Assembly: GCA_002633025.1 (NCBI GenBank)
Contig: NMRB01000792.1
Location: 121,430 to 185,429, forward strand
Reading direction: 5' to 3'
DNA length: 64,000 nucleotides
Origin: Notospermus geniculatus
Taxonomy: Eukaryota > Nemertea > Pilidiophora > Heteronemertea > Lineidae
Under the pieces are notes generated by a model. The model saw nothing but the letters and a program-made list of their open reading frames with translations. It did no database searches and was not told where the DNA came from. Position numbers and translations under genes: made by a program. Position 1 is the first letter of the stretch. The number at the start of each line of letters is the position of its first letter. Shown in pieces: positions 20,600 to 32,275 of the stretch.

Positions 20600-21451
20600 G
20601 TAGAGGTGTTGTATCCCCGAGAATAAAGTTAATAATTATGAGAGGTGATCAGCGTATGGTAAAGATTTAGCAAGGTCATTGAGGTGGTAGAGGCTCGTGT
20701 AATTGAGGGTCGATAACGTTTTTGAAATGTTCCCTTGTTTCTAAACTCTAGATAGTTGGTGGTGTACATGAAGAGTTGAACGCTCCACATCTGTCAAAAT
20801 TGAGGCGAGGTATACAGGGTTTTGATGCCAGAAGACTGATAGTTCGTCATTAGCCTACACCTGTGTGATATCTGCCGGTATTTCCGTTTGCCAGTGTTTT
20901 CCATTATTATAGATCGTAGAGGTGTTGTATCCCCGACAATAAAGTTGATAATATTATTATGAGAGGTGATCAGCGTATGGTAACGATTTAGTAAGGTCAT
21001 TGAGGTGGTAGAGGCTCATGTAATTGAGGGCCGATAACGTTTTTGAATGTTCCCTTGTTTCTGAACTGCAGGTATAGTAGTAGGTGGTGTACATGAAGAG
21101 TTTAATGCTCCACATCTGTCAAAATTGAGGTGAGGTATATCGGGTTTTGATGCCAGCAGGTATTAGACACAAAATTGCCATTACGTTTTAGTCACACTGG
21201 GGCACATTATTCTATTCTGGTCCTTTTATATCATTCACGCTGTAATTGTGCTTGGTTTATTTGTTATCATTCCATGTATTAACAGAGACATCTTTTTTAT
21301 GAACAGCATTTCTACAAACAATGAGGGGAAGACTGATAGTTTGTCGTTACACCGGTGTGATATCTGCCAGTATTTCCGTTTGCCAGTGTTTTCCATTATT
21401 ATAGATCGTAGAGGTGTTGTATCCCCGACAATAAAGTTGATAATATTATAT

Positions 21452-21906
21452 GCCCCTTTCGAAAGTCGGCCATTTCGGCGCCGAGGGACAAAACAAATGG
21501 GAACATGCATTGAGTTTGGCCAGAAATTGCAGAAGTAACTGTCAGAAACGCTTGAAATTTGGGAGACATGTAATGAGGGCCAATTCATTGAGAACTGTGA
21601 GAAAACAATTGGGTGTCATCCATAGATTTTTCGAGAAATTGGTGATTTTCTACACCTGAACAATAGGTGGATTAACAGACACTTTAAACCGTCTATTGTT
21701 CAGTTGAAGAAAAATGCAGAAATCTTCAAAAATCGATCGACGACACACAGTTTTTTCACACGTTTCTCAATGAATTGGCCCTCATAACATGTCTGCCAAA
21801 TTTCAAGCGTTTCTGACAGTTATTTCTGCACATTTTGGCAAAACTTAATGCATTTTCCCATTTGTTTTGACCCTCGGCGCCGAAATGGCCGCCTTTCGAA
21901 AGGGGC
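21452..21906. mobile_element. Fold-back element, GCCCCTTTCGAAAG ends
   Basis: The left end GCCCCTTTCGAAAG and right end CTTTCGAAAGGGGC bound arms of about 140 bp (GGCCATTTCGGCGCC .. GGCGCCGAAATGGCC). It is inserted in the host repeat between AATATTA and TATTACGAGAGG, consistent with a TATTA duplication. It shares its terminus with 18379-19430 but has different arms. Confidence 0.85.
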
Positions 21907-22124
21907 CTATTACGAGAGGTGGTCAGCGTATTGTAAAGATTTAGCAAGGTCATTGAGGTGGTCATTGAGGCTCATGTAATTGAGGGTCGATAACGTTTTT
22001 GAATGATCCGTTGTTTCTAAACTGTAGATAGCAGGTGGTGTACATGAAGAGTTTAATGCTCTACATCTGTCAAAATTGAGGGGAGGTGTATTAAGAAAAT
22101 GGCGCCCGCCATGGAGGGGGACAG

Positions 22125-22790
22125 ACCGAAATGTCACCCCGAGAAAACATTGTTGACCGAGGCCACAACTCGTCTCTGCGGCTGTGTCCGGCAGCGGCGG
22201 AATGCGTGCAGACGGATCATGGTCAGCCACGATTTGGAAAAAAAACTATTTCCTTGGTGAAGGCTGAGTGTGCTGGTCTAGGCCTATGTGAGTTAAATGA
22301 CGAAGGCAACGTGGTAATATTCTTCCAAATGTGACATACATGTAGTATCATTCTGTTAGGCCTACATTGCGTAAATTTGGAAGTCCATTGCACGTGCCTA
22401 GCCTAGAGCTGCTGCGATTGAACTTGGTAGCCTTTTTTTTCGCTGTCGCTGACATCGCTGGGTTGTGCGGACCGGTAGGCCTAGGGGTAGGCCTAGGCCT
22501 AGCATTTTATGACTGTTGAACATGCTATTCCCTCTATTCCACTCAGCCTTTTTGATGTATTGGTGATAAACATGCTGATACTACGCCAATCGACACCAGA
22601 ATAGGATTTAATCGGCGCTCGATAGCCTAATATGCGACTTCAAATATTCGAAGCGAGCAAACGAAAACAACGTCCGTCATTTTGTTTTCCGTGAGCGGTG
22701 GACATTGCATCTTGAGCGGGAGACATTGAAAAATGTTCACCGCTCACGTGACGCGTCTGGGCCAATCATATTCACGGATTCTCTCTTGAG
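22125..22790. other. Non-repeat insert in the array, no gene seen
   Basis: Short ORFs; CCTA/GGCCTA-rich (for example 22480-22502). It contains GTGAGCGGTGGACATTG (22692) and TTCACCGCTCACGTG (22736), a small inverted pair. Confidence 0.45.
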
Positions 22791-23284
22791 GTACGATATA
22801 GGGTTTTGATGCCAGCAGGACTGGTATTAGACACACAATTGTCATTACGTTTTAGTCACACATTATTCTATTCTTTCATTTTATATCATTCACACTGTAA
22901 TTGTACTTGGTTTAGTTGTTATCATTCCATGTGTGTAACAGAGACATCTTTTTTATGAACAGCATTTCTACAAACAATGAGGGGAAGACTGATAGTTTGT
23001 CGTTACACCTGTGTGATATCGGCCAGTATTTCCGTTTGCCAGTGTTTTCCATTATTATCGATCGTAGAGGTGTTGTATCCCCGACAATAAAGTTGATAAT
23101 ATTATTATGAGAGGTGATCAGCGTATGGTAAAGATTTAGCAAGGTCATTGAGGTGGTAGAGGCTCATGTAATTGAGGGCCGATAACGTTTTTGAATGTTC
23201 CCTTGTTTCTAAACTGCAGATAGTAGGTGGTGTACATGAAGAGTTGAACGCCCCACATCTGTCAAAATTGAGGTGAGGTACGGG

Positions 23285-23505
23285 AGAATCCAACTTACCT
23301 CGACGCGAGTCCAGATCATAAAAAATGTTTAAGTTCAAATAATATCGGAATATAGTAGGGGTAGCATAATGGTAGATGGAACAGCTTAGGTATAATACAA
23401 GCTGTTCAATTTACCATTATGCTGCCCCTACTATATTACGGTATTATTAGAAGTTAGAAAAATTTTATGACCTGGACTCGTGTCGAGCTAAATTGGATTC
23501 TCCCA
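23285..23505. repeat. Fold-back element, about 220 bp
   Basis: GAGAATCCAACTTACCTCGA on the left and TCGAGCTAAATTGGATTCTC on the right. A second nested palindrome, ATAGTAGGGGTAGCATAATGG with its complement (about 23351-23440), lies inside. It interrupts the host repeat between GAGGTAC and GATATAGGG. Confidence 0.8.
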
Positions 23506-23650
23506 GATATAGGGTTTTGATGCCAGCATGTATTAGACACAAAATTGTCATTACGTTTTAGTCACACATTATTTTATTATGTCCTTTTATATCATTCACA
23601 CTGTAATTGTTCTTGGTTTAGTTGTTTTCATTCCATGTAACAAATTTATA

Positions 23651-24801
23651 TAAAAAAATGCGAAGACATAATACATTTGTGGTGAGATTGAGTATTAAAA
23701 GTCCCAACCAAGAGAAAATTACGTATATGCATGCAAGACAGTTTATACTCAAGATATAAAGAAACAAGAGAAAGTATAATTTACCGTAGTTATGAAAAAA
23801 AATATTTGTGTGTATAGGCTATTTCTGAATAAAGAAAAAACATTGATAGATTTGTGTCAGTGATTTTTTTGGGCCTATGCCTATTCAGTGGCGTTTTTGA
23901 GCACTTTACGTAATTGGGAAATGACGCTTTATGCATTTTGACTAATTTTGTGTTAATTTATATGAAAAACGTCATATCTCATTACATAACGGCTAAAAAT
24001 AATTAAGACTAGAACTGAGAAGTCACTGAAAGTGACTTCATGACCACACCACAAATGTTTTGGCCAGAAGCTGGTTTGTTATGTTAACGTAAGATGGCGG
24101 TGTTCGAATGCTGCATCTATGACGACGAACTGGCGAACGATCGATCAGGATGTAGGCCTACACGTCATCATGACGTTGTGCACAACATGCATAGATCTCA
24201 TGTTTCCACGCACGGTTCTATTTATAGACTCTGATTCTATTTATAGATTACGGCGCTCCCGATTCATTTAGCTGAAAAAGTTCACTATCTCAGTCAAAAT
24301 TGAATGAAAGTGCACAGGAACCTTTTCATCGCGAGTGGACAATTAGATCTTTAGACTGTGCTAACCAGATTAATGTGCATGCCCTAGTTTGACGGAAAAC
24401 GTTGAGGAAAGAGAAAGTGGTAAAGAAAAATCCCAGCGTCCTGCGAAAACAATACTGACCACACCACTGAGTGGTAGTGTGGTCAATTTGATAGACGTTT
24501 GCAAATCGTAAAATGCCATAACTTTGTGGCAGAATAATTTCGACTCGTAATCAGAAGTGCACGTAAATCGCAAATAGGGCCTATTAGGCTATAGTCGTGT
24601 GTCAAGTCGTAACGACTAGGATTACGACTTCAATATTCATTATTTTTTCGCACTTCCGGTTTATAAGGTAAATTTTTCTGCCTTCAATTCGTGGTGTTCG
24701 ACGAATTGAACACTTCTATCAAATCGTTTTTATCAAGGATGTCCATAGCGGACTGCAATTCATTCTCGTAGTTGAAGTCGGAGTCGAAAGCTGCGCATCC
24801 T
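23651..24801. other. Intergenic, with one 32-bp hairpin
   Basis: No recognisable gene. An imperfect palindrome, CTGACCACACCACTGAGTGG followed by TAGTGTGGTCAA, lies at about 24457-24488. Confidence 0.5.
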
Positions 24802-24851
24802 NNNNNNNNNNNNNNNNNNNNNNNNNNNNNNNNNNNNNNNNNNNNNNNNNN
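24802..24851. other. Assembly gap (50 N)
   Basis: A run of N followed at once by 12-13 G. A homopolymer at the edge of the gap probably stopped the assembly. Confidence 0.99.
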
Positions 24852-24863
24852 GGGGGGGGGGGG

Positions 24864-24965
24864 GCACTAAGACCTGCCCAGTGTCCCAAGCCGACCGTGA
24901 GATTCGAACCAGGGACTTCATGACCGCTGACCAGAGACCCGGGCCACTAGACCACCTCAGTCCCT
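24864..24965 (-). mobile_element. tRNA-derived SINE head (minus strand)
   Basis: The reverse complement reads TGAGGTGGTCTAGTGGCCCG (A box) and, about 40 bp on, TGGTTCGAATCTC (B box), then GGACACTGGGCAGGTCTTAG and a C-tract. This is a clear tRNA-like Pol III promoter arrangement. The tail runs into the assembly gap. Confidence 0.7.
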
Positions 24966-25744
24966 TTGTCATTCATTTGATAAGGAGCACAAGAAATCGA
25001 GATCGGAGCGCCATGAATATGAATATGCCATTCCCACCGACAAATCGATTCAATATACTAGCCCCTTCACAACCCCGATGATCCGCCCTGGAAGCTGCTC
25101 GAAACTGCCACCATCAACTGAAACATCGCCGGCATCTCCCATCATTCCCCGCTGAATCACGTGAAGTGTGCTCTGTTACGATCTTTGCTTGGAAGGACTT
25201 CACGCAGTGACGTGTGAACCGAGAGTGTCTTCAAACTTCAGTGACGTCATCATTTCCAGCAGACGAAAAGAGTTTATCACCTGAAAACAAGATCGACATC
25301 TCGAATGGAAGGACGTCGTGTTCGATTTTTTATTTGTTTTTTTAGATAATTCAGCTTGGATACGTTTTAGGTTGGACATTAGTAACGGGAAAGCACTGCT
25401 TTGACAATTGATATTCTTAGGATCCACTGGCTAAAAGGAGCAGAATTGTTAAAAGAAAGTACTGACGTCGACCGCCATTGTGAGGCCATTCCATCGAAGG
25501 ATCAGAGTGTTCGCGAATGATAATTTTCACGTATGCAAATCGTTTCATTGCCCACCTCGGAATATATCATATTTTGACTTAACTATTTGTCACTCAGTGC
25601 TTCTTATATTAAGAGATGGGTAAGTACCTTACTTTAAATTGTTGTGTCATCTTTGTAACATTGGTATTAATACATGTACATGTGCATACTTGTCCCTAAC
25701 ACCCGATTAGGTCATAATTTGAGAATTAAGAACACTGTTCCTAA
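24966..25744. other. No recognisable feature
   Basis: Short ORFs only. Confidence 0.5.
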
Positions 25745-26135
25745 AGCCTGCCACACATGAGAGAAATAAGCTGAGCAAAACGTCATTCGACAATGTTCGA
25801 GGATTTTTACTCGGCCAATTTCCTCGCGTGTGCGGCGAATTTCTTGCGAGTTATTGTTGCCTCAACCGCCCTTTTGCAAAATATTCAACATGTTTGATAT
25901 TTTTTCCTCGCGAGGAAAAAACCTAACCGTGTGCGGCGGGAACTCCGTCATTTGACTCACGTCATTTTGATATAGCGCATGCGTAGAAATCACATGACGG
26001 CATAAAATGGCACGTCACCATGGACTGTCCGTTTTAAATCCAAAATCTTTCGCCGCACACGAGAGGAAATTGACTGAGTAAAAATTATCGAATGACATTT
26101 TGCTCAGCTATTATTTCTCTCGTGTGCGGCAGGCT
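25745..26135. mobile_element. TIR/fold-back element with TAA duplication
   Basis: AGCCTGCCACACATGAGAGA begins it and TCTCTCGTGTGCGGCAGGCT ends it. The arms continue through GCTGAGCAAAA..GTCATTCGA, shared in sequence with the smaller element at 19989-20103. TAA flanks both ends (25742-25744, 26136-26138). The interior contains inner inverted words (TTTCCTCGCG/CGCGAGGAAA). Confidence 0.85.
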
Positions 26136-26137
26136 TA

Positions 26138-26289
26138 AGCCGGCCATACACGATCAATATTATTGCACAATATGGGGCCAAAATAGGGACATGTGCTTCT
26201 GGCATTGATGGGTGGAAGAAAGATTGGCAATAACATCACCCATTTTGGTCCTCATATTGTGCAATAATATTGAACGTGTATGGGCGGCT
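26138..26289. repeat. Fold-back element abutting the preceding one
   Basis: AGCCGGCCATACACGATCAA begins arms that pair with TTGAACGTGTATGGGCGGCT; matching TATTATTGCACAATATG segments extend the arms to about 50 bp. It starts within the TAA of the preceding element. Flanks are TTA and TTG, so the duplication is imperfect. Confidence 0.75.
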
Positions 26290-27010
26290 TTGATGAAATC
26301 GAACAGAGGGCGTGAAGAGCAAAAGAAAAAAAGTTGATCATCATTATCATCATCATCATGAGCGCGTCATGGTCCTTTTGGACCTTTGCGCAATTCATTT
26401 CTGGATTCGAACCCGCATTCGAACCTACATCAAACTCTCTCGTACGAAAAAGTGGTTAGTTCGAATCCAGCAATATACTGTTCGTATGGCAAGAATCTAT
26501 GAATATCCACCGTAATCGATGCTTCCAATTTAGTCCCAGAGGAAAGGACAGGAATCATGATGGTAAGTGGGTACACTTTCCTTCTTGGAGCACTCCGCTT
26601 ATTGCTTTTTTAAGTGGTTGCTTTAATATTTCAAATTTTGCTCCACAATCGCCGAAGTAAGGTCATTTTTCACAATGGCTGCAAAATACTTAAGTTAAGG
26701 AGCGATGTCTCAAATGCAAATTTGTAGCCATCATGATTGCAATGTATTGAGACGTGAATATCCATGATTTAGAACATCAACACGTCTTCCTGTTTACGAA
26801 TTGAAGAGGGAATCGCGGTGCATGTCGTTATTGCGTATCAATACCAAGAATCAGCACGTCTCGGGCATTTATTTTCCGCAACATCTCCCAATTATTGCCG
26901 TTAGTAGAAGCTGACGAGTCAGGCACATGCTCCCAATCACGCGCACAAAATGTTTATACGGTCGACTTCAGGAGACGACGAGGCTGCCGAAGTGTAATGT
27001 TTGCTTCAAA
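26290..27010. other. No recognisable gene
   Basis: Contains a CAT/ATC-rich run near 26337-26358 and a pair of tRNA B-box-like words (GGATTCGAACC and GTTCGAATCC) at 26402-26470 that do not form a cloverleaf I can support. Confidence 0.45.
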
Positions 27011-27388
27011 CTCGTCCCCAGGGGTATAGTTCGCCCAGACAACCTCGGACCACGACTCGCTCACTAACCCCTGGAATCAGTTTTCGTGCTGCCACCTATA
27101 CTTAGACCAAGATCTTTGGTCTACATATAGGTGGCAGCACGAGTCAAAATAATGAATCTAACATACATATCTGTGCTTTTTTAAATTCGTTTTGCAAAAA
27201 ATCTTCAAACCTTGATATAGGTAACATTTTGATCCAAAATATTTTGAAAATTTCTTTGGGTATATTCTTCGGTATATTTTGACGGTTTCCCATCAACCAA
27301 TCAAATGCGTTAAATCCAAAGCTGATTCCAGGGGTTAGTGAGCGAGTGGTCCGAGGTTGTCTGAGCGAACTATACCCCTGGTGACGAG
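27011..27388. repeat. Fold-back element containing an inner hairpin
   Basis: Outer arms of about 75 bp: CTCGTCCCCAGGGGTATAGT with its complement at 27368-27388, continuing through GACAACCTCGGACCA and CTCGCTCACTAACCCCTGGA. An inner hairpin (27089-27146: GTGCTGCCACCTATA .. TATAGGTGGCAGCAC) lies in one half. Confidence 0.85.
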
Positions 27389-28520
27389 GTTGTGTTTACT
27401 TGACCCCATGTTCCCGGAACGCCGCAACGCGGCAAATCTGCGAAGCAAACGTCAAATGTGGAACACCGCTGTGATATGATTATGTAAATAATTTTTCGAG
27501 AATGACAAAAAATGGCCTGTGCTCCACTACTAAGGCGCGTTTGAGGCTGCAACGCATGGGTAACGATGAAGACCGTAAAAACTCAAGTGTAAGACGTGGA
27601 TTTGAGTATGCAGAGCGTGCAATTATTATTTGCGGGCCTAATTTAAGTTCGGGGTATACGTCAGACTACGCCGCCGCCTGGTTGCCCGGTGCTGACTCAA
27701 GGAATCATGACGTCGCCCATGACGCTTTTTGCACTTGCGTACCTTCCCCACTGAAATTCGGACCCGGGCAGGCTCGAACGAACGCCGCGCGCTCGGAGCG
27801 TGTACCAAACACACCCGAACCATGGAGAGGTACACCCCTCCGTGGTTCGGGTGTCCATATCCCATCATTCTATACCAAACCACTGTTATCGACGTTACAA
27901 TAGGAGCTGTCAGCGAGTTGACCACTAGGTGTCACTACGGCCCAATTCAATGCATCTAGCGGACCCAGTCATTATCGATCGAGCAGCAATCACGTAGATT
28001 TTCCTGTGCATTGGTCCGCTAAGACTTTGCTGCCATCTGTTGGCAATATGCGCGGCTGACTGCTCCTATTAATCCACACTTAGGCCTACTCATATCTCAA
28101 GCCGCCCAGAGGCCTAAACCAACAATGACTGGTTCCGAGTCCTCTGGGTGCATACAATATGTGCTTACCTGCAGAATTTCAAATACTTGCAAAGTCTGCT
28201 TGCTCCATCTAGACCCATCATGACAACCGAAAGATCCTCCCATCGGGGTCTGCAATGTAAATGAAGTAAAAAGACGTTAGTTCGCCAAATGATCGCTCTC
28301 ACGTTACCATTCTGTTCCAGAAAACTTTAGAACAATTCAACACGTAAAGATTATTCCGCTCATTCTACAAATGCATTGGCACATGCACGAAAACGCATTC
28401 GTGAGAGACTTGCACACAACACACCATTTTATAAACCAAATGGATATTTTTAAGGATAGGGCTAATGATTTCAGAATGTAACTGATAGAAAGTATCAGCG
28501 CTTGCAATGAGTTGGAAGGC
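27389..28520. other. No recognised gene; one strong hairpin
   Basis: A 133-codon open frame at 27502-27903 (+) has no recognisable domain and overlaps the hairpin at 27810-27852, so it is not called. Nothing else recognised. Confidence 0.5.
27810..27852. repeat. Hairpin-forming inverted repeat
   Basis: ACACCCGAACCATGGAGAGG faces CCTCCGTGGTTCGGGTGT across a TACACC loop: an 18-bp stem with one or two mismatches. Confidence 0.75.
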
Positions 28521-28521
28521 A

Positions 28522-29488
28522 GATACTGTATCTACTCAGTTATAACGACAGTTCATCAAATATTCTCAGATCTGCCGACCGCCCTTTTCGCCATGTGACT
28601 GTGTAATCGTACTCACGCGAGGTTTCGCAAATCTGACAAAACACGAAATACGAAATTGAACTTCGCTTCCAAGACCTAACATGCCTAACGTATTTCTCGA
28701 GATGGTTGCTACCACAAATGTCCCTGCTGCCAGTGCGTCTTTTAGCATATCATGTAAGATCGAGAGAGTTATGGTGCATCTTGACATTTTAAATTTCGAC
28801 TTCGTATCTGCGAAGTGGAAACGAAAGATAAATTTCAAAGTTTTATACACCGTAACTCTGTCGGTCTAAAAGTCATACACTAAAATACGCTCTTGCAGCA
28901 GGCGAAATTTTAGGTACCAACCATCTCCTGAAATATATTACCGGTACGTCACGAAAATGAAGGCCACACTAAAAAAACCCTAATCATGCTGAGTATTTTC
29001 GGGGTACTCCCTGAGATGAGTAGAAAGGTACCCATATTGAGTAGAAAATATGAAATAGAAATCGAGTTTCTAAGGTGAAAGACATTGCTTCCTACCAGAA
29101 TCGAACCCACGGACCCTCGCATATTGAGTTGAGTAGAAAGGTACTCATAGCGAGTAGAAAGATACTCATAGCGAGTAGCAAGGAACTCCAAATGCAGCTC
29201 CTTGGCCCGATGAGTACCTCTCTACTCATCTCACGGACAAAGTGACTGATGAGTAGTCCAAAGTACTCAACATGAGCGGGAATTGTTTTCAGTGCAGTTT
29301 CGGATTTCGTACTTCGTGTTTTGTCAGATTTGTGAAACCTCACAATTGATCACACATGAACTAATTCCGACGAATGAATATGAATACAGAATAGGATTTG
29401 GCACCTACTCAATTACATGGTGAAAAAGGCGGACCGCTCATCTGCGAATATTTGATGCACTGTCGTTATAACCGAGTAGATACAGTAT
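28522..29488. mobile_element. Nested fold-back stack, three levels
   Basis: Outer arms: GATACTGTATCTACTC (28522-28590) and GAGTAGATACAGTATC (about 29425-29488), about 65-70 bp. Middle: the GAGGTTTCGCAAATCTGAC palindromic repeat (28618-29342). Innermost: 28966-29296, which contains tandem GAGTAGAAAGGTACTCATA-type units and a minus-strand tRNA-SINE fragment (29064-29119). Confidence 0.8.
29064..29119 (-). mobile_element. Fragment of the GATTTGGCC tRNA-SINE
   Basis: The reverse complement contains GAGGGTCCGTGGGTTCGATT then CTGGTAGGAAGCAATGTCTT, identical to the B-box region of the tandem SINE at 47663-48360. It is embedded between unrelated AGTAGAAAGGTACTC repeats. Confidence 0.85.
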
Positions 29489-29781
29489 CATATTGCTAAA
29501 GGAATTAAAAAAAGAAATAGTTGGTTGTCATCCATAGTCTGTGATGACTTTACGAAACATAACCCCTGCCATTTCACATCAGGTGACCACTGGCTGTGTT
29601 GCTTTTTCTCCAACGACAGTGACAAGGGCAAAACGAAGACGCAACAATAGGATTTTCAGCGATTGGGCTAAGGTATCCCCACCATAATTATGCAAAGCAT
29701 GCAAGCGAACACCCATAGAATTCTATTAAGGATTCGTAACAAATACCATTTTGTTATCGTTATATTTTATTAACCTAAAAC

Positions 29782-29938
29782 TGGGTCATATGAATAAACA
29801 TCGGGTCATATGAATAAAGACTGGCAAATGCTTTTACTTCAGGTTTGTACAGCATTGGCTAGTGCATTTGTATTGCAAAATTCAAGTAAAAGCACTAGTC
29901 TGTACTAGTCTTTTACTAGTCTTTATTCATATGACCCA
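29782..29938. repeat. Fold-back element, TGGGTCATATGAATAAA ends
   Basis: TGGGTCATATGAATAAA opens and TTTATTCATATGACCCA closes it, with AAATGCTTTTACTT pairing with AAGTAAAAGCACT. The first end is duplicated (CGGGTCATATGAATAAAG follows at 29803). Same family as 34713-34849 and, more distantly, 50192-51217. Confidence 0.85.
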
Positions 29939-30620
29939 TTTGCTATGGCTACTGCCCGATTTCTAGCCCTAGTTCCTTCATGAACGGTTGTATTTTTTTT
30001 TTTCATTTCTCTTTCTTGTAAAGTAACACCTTTTTTGTTACCCACGCCTGGTATGTCCATTACGACACCAACTCAAAATCAGGCGTATTCAACCCGAGCC
30101 TTTGAATTCCCCATCGACTACCCAACATGTATAATCAATGATCTGGCGTGAATTCGGTTCCCGCCGCGGCCACTTACTGCAGGGAATACAGTATGTCGTC
30201 CGATGGCAATAGGCCTAATGTTCTTTTCCCGACACATCCCGAAGTTCAAAGTCTGTTTAATCCGTGACGCGTTTTCATTTGAAGAGCACAGCACCAATGC
30301 CAAGTTTTCGATCTCGTACGTACGTACAAACAATCATTACGGTACCGTAGCTAAGGGAAGTACATGTAGCTTGCAACGGAACGAGACAAACGAAATCTTC
30401 TTGAAAGCAAGATATATCGTGAATCAAACTGGTTTGATATTCGACAGAAAAAAATTACCTCAGATGTTGTGAATGCCTGGGCTTTCTTACAAACGTTGCT
30501 CGAGTTGGAGCCAAAGTATCAAGTGTGCGGTGGACAGCCAACGCGCCATGAAAATAATCACTTTCAAAAAATTGTTTGTACGAAAAACATAGTTTGTGAG
30601 CTTCAGATTTTATGCTTTAA

Positions 30621-30961
30621 AGGGAGACTCTACTCATTGTAAACTTTTGAATTTTTATCAATCCATGTAGACTATTGCCATAAGTTGTGATGTCACTAAT
30701 GTGAATAGGCTGACGACCTTTGTAGTGAATGAGCTAATACTGTGACTGCCTAGGCCTATTGGTTGTTCCTTCATAAATATGCAATGAGCACTCATGACGT
30801 CATGAGTGCTGTGCAATGGTCGCCTTGGGATCCAATTAAAATACTTAAAATGATGAGTTTCCTGATTTAAAAAAAACGACATGTTGCAGATATTAGTGGA
30901 TTTGAATATATTAACGATGTTTCAAAAATTCAAAATTTTACACAATGAGTGGAATATCCCT
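30621..30961. mobile_element. Fold-back element A at a TTAA site (341 bp)
   Basis: AGGGAGACTCTACTCATTGT at the left pairs with ACAATGAGTGGAATATCCCT at the right. TTAA occurs on both sides (30617-30620, 30962-30965). In duplication copy 2 the same TTAA holds a different element (35525-35860). TTAA duplication is typical of piggyBac- or Kolobok-like elements. No transposase. Confidence 0.88.
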
Positions 30962-31646
30962 TTAATTTTCATAGCTTACAATCCCATTATTCATGCCATA
31001 TCCTCTAGCAGTATACCCGACAGATCACAGTCATGTTCACTCCAACCCTAAAAACAACAATATTGCGACGGGGATTTCGTGATGCTCTGTTCGGGGTGAT
31101 AGTAACAATTAATAATACTTCGAATATGACGGTGGTTGTAGAAGGGCTAGCAGGAATGGTACTCCTATAATCCGTCACATCGGCATGTGAAAGGCGTAAT
31201 CCATTAAATAAATGGAAATCGACCAATTTTCTCGAGTGGGACCATATTCCCCAGAGCCTGTCAAAGCGGTTTTTCTTTTAAATTTATACAATAAATGGCT
31301 TACCATTGATAACCCAAAGACGACGACGCCGACTTGCATTATTCTGCTCCGCTTGAGACCGTCTGTAAAAGAAAGATACTTGTTCGGTTGACATCGGCGT
31401 GATGGATGGTCTCGGTCACGTCGAGGGGGACATGACTTCTTTGTCCGAGTCCCAACTGTCCAGCATCTCTAAGTAACGTCGAGGAAAGTGAAGAACCGAT
31501 GGTAATGGAGTTGGGCGCTGCTGCTGAGCTATTTACTGTGGGTCAGCTGTCATTCACAAAGACGACAAAAAATTGATGTGTATGTTTCGCTTTGATGGCG
31601 AAGAGTGATTATTCTCGTCAAATATCTCCTGCTCTGAATAGTGAGG

Positions 31647-32275
31647 CTTCGCAAATCTGACGAAACACGAAGTAAAGTCTAACCCAATCTAGCCGTGGAG
31701 CAATGGAGTGCGGAAGATGGAAATGCGACATGTATTTGCGGTTTTAATAATCTGCCAAAGCAGTCCGCATGACTGGCGTCAATCGCTCCACATTATACAA
31801 TGAGCTAATAGGCTGTTCACAATCTCACAAGTGAATGGGTGATTAAAACTGTGTGGTCAACCACCGCGTTCAGGTTCATTAGTTCCGCATTCCATTGCTC
31901 CACGGCTAGATTGGGTTAGACTTTACGAAGTACGAAATTGAACTTCATTACCATCATCTAATGTATTTCAGGAGATGGTTGGTACCATGGATAAACATCA
32001 CCTGCTGCAAGAGAGTCTTTTAGCGTATGACGTTAGACCGATAGAGTTACGGTGTATATTAAACTTTGAAATTTATCTTTCGTTTCCACTTCGTAGATAC
32101 GAAGTGGATGATGCACCACAACTCTCTCGGTCTTACATGGTATGCTATAAAAGACCCACTGGTAGCAGGGACATTTTGTGGTACCAACCAGAAATACACC
32201 AGGTTCTGGAAATGAAGTTGAATTTTCTATTTCGTACTTCGTGTTTCGTCAGATTTGCGAAACCTCACTTTTGTT
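31647..32275. repeat. GAGGTTTCGC palindromic repeat, interrupted copy
   Basis: The left end GAGGCTTCGCAAATCTGACG and right end GTCAGATTTGCGAAACCTC mirror each other, and a central hairpin CCACTTCGTAGATACGAAGTGG marks the axis. Other copies: 8745-8919 (half), 28618-29342, 36539-37165, about 39110-39424, about 40440-41150 and 46208-46572. Confidence 0.88.
31675..31923. mobile_element. Fold-back element (249 bp) with an 8-9-bp duplication
   Basis: AAGTCTAACCCAATCTAGCC begins and GGCTAGATTGGGTTAGACTT ends it, with arms of about 40 bp (GTGGAGCAATGGAGTGCGGAA with its complement). It interrupts the palindromic repeat, leaving CACGAAGTA before (31666-31674) and TACGAAGTA after (31924-31932): 8 of 9 bases duplicated. 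Copy in the second duplication: about 36570-36822. Confidence 0.85.

Larger units (their letters stand above)
19837..23650. repeat. Array of a repeat of about 0.5-0.65 kb with nested insertions
   Basis: Marker words recur in the same order and strand. TTTGCCAGTGTTTTCCATTA occurs at about 20149, 20886, 21378 and 23034. GTGATCAGCGTATGGTAA-type words occur at about 20645, 20967, 21919 and 23114. TTAGACACAAAATTG-type words occur at 21165, 22829 and 23529. At least four partial or whole copies are present. They carry insertions of unrelated fold-backs (19989-20103, 20187-20599, 21452-21906 and about 23285-23505) and a non-repeated stretch at 22125-22790. No coding capacity is seen. Confidence 0.8.

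Noticed and set aside
26395-26475. tRNA gene with two B-box-like words
   Set aside because: No A box at the right distance and no cloverleaf could be drawn.
27502-27903. 133-codon open frame on the plus strand
   Set aside because: It overlaps a strong hairpin and lacks any domain or hydrophobicity pattern.
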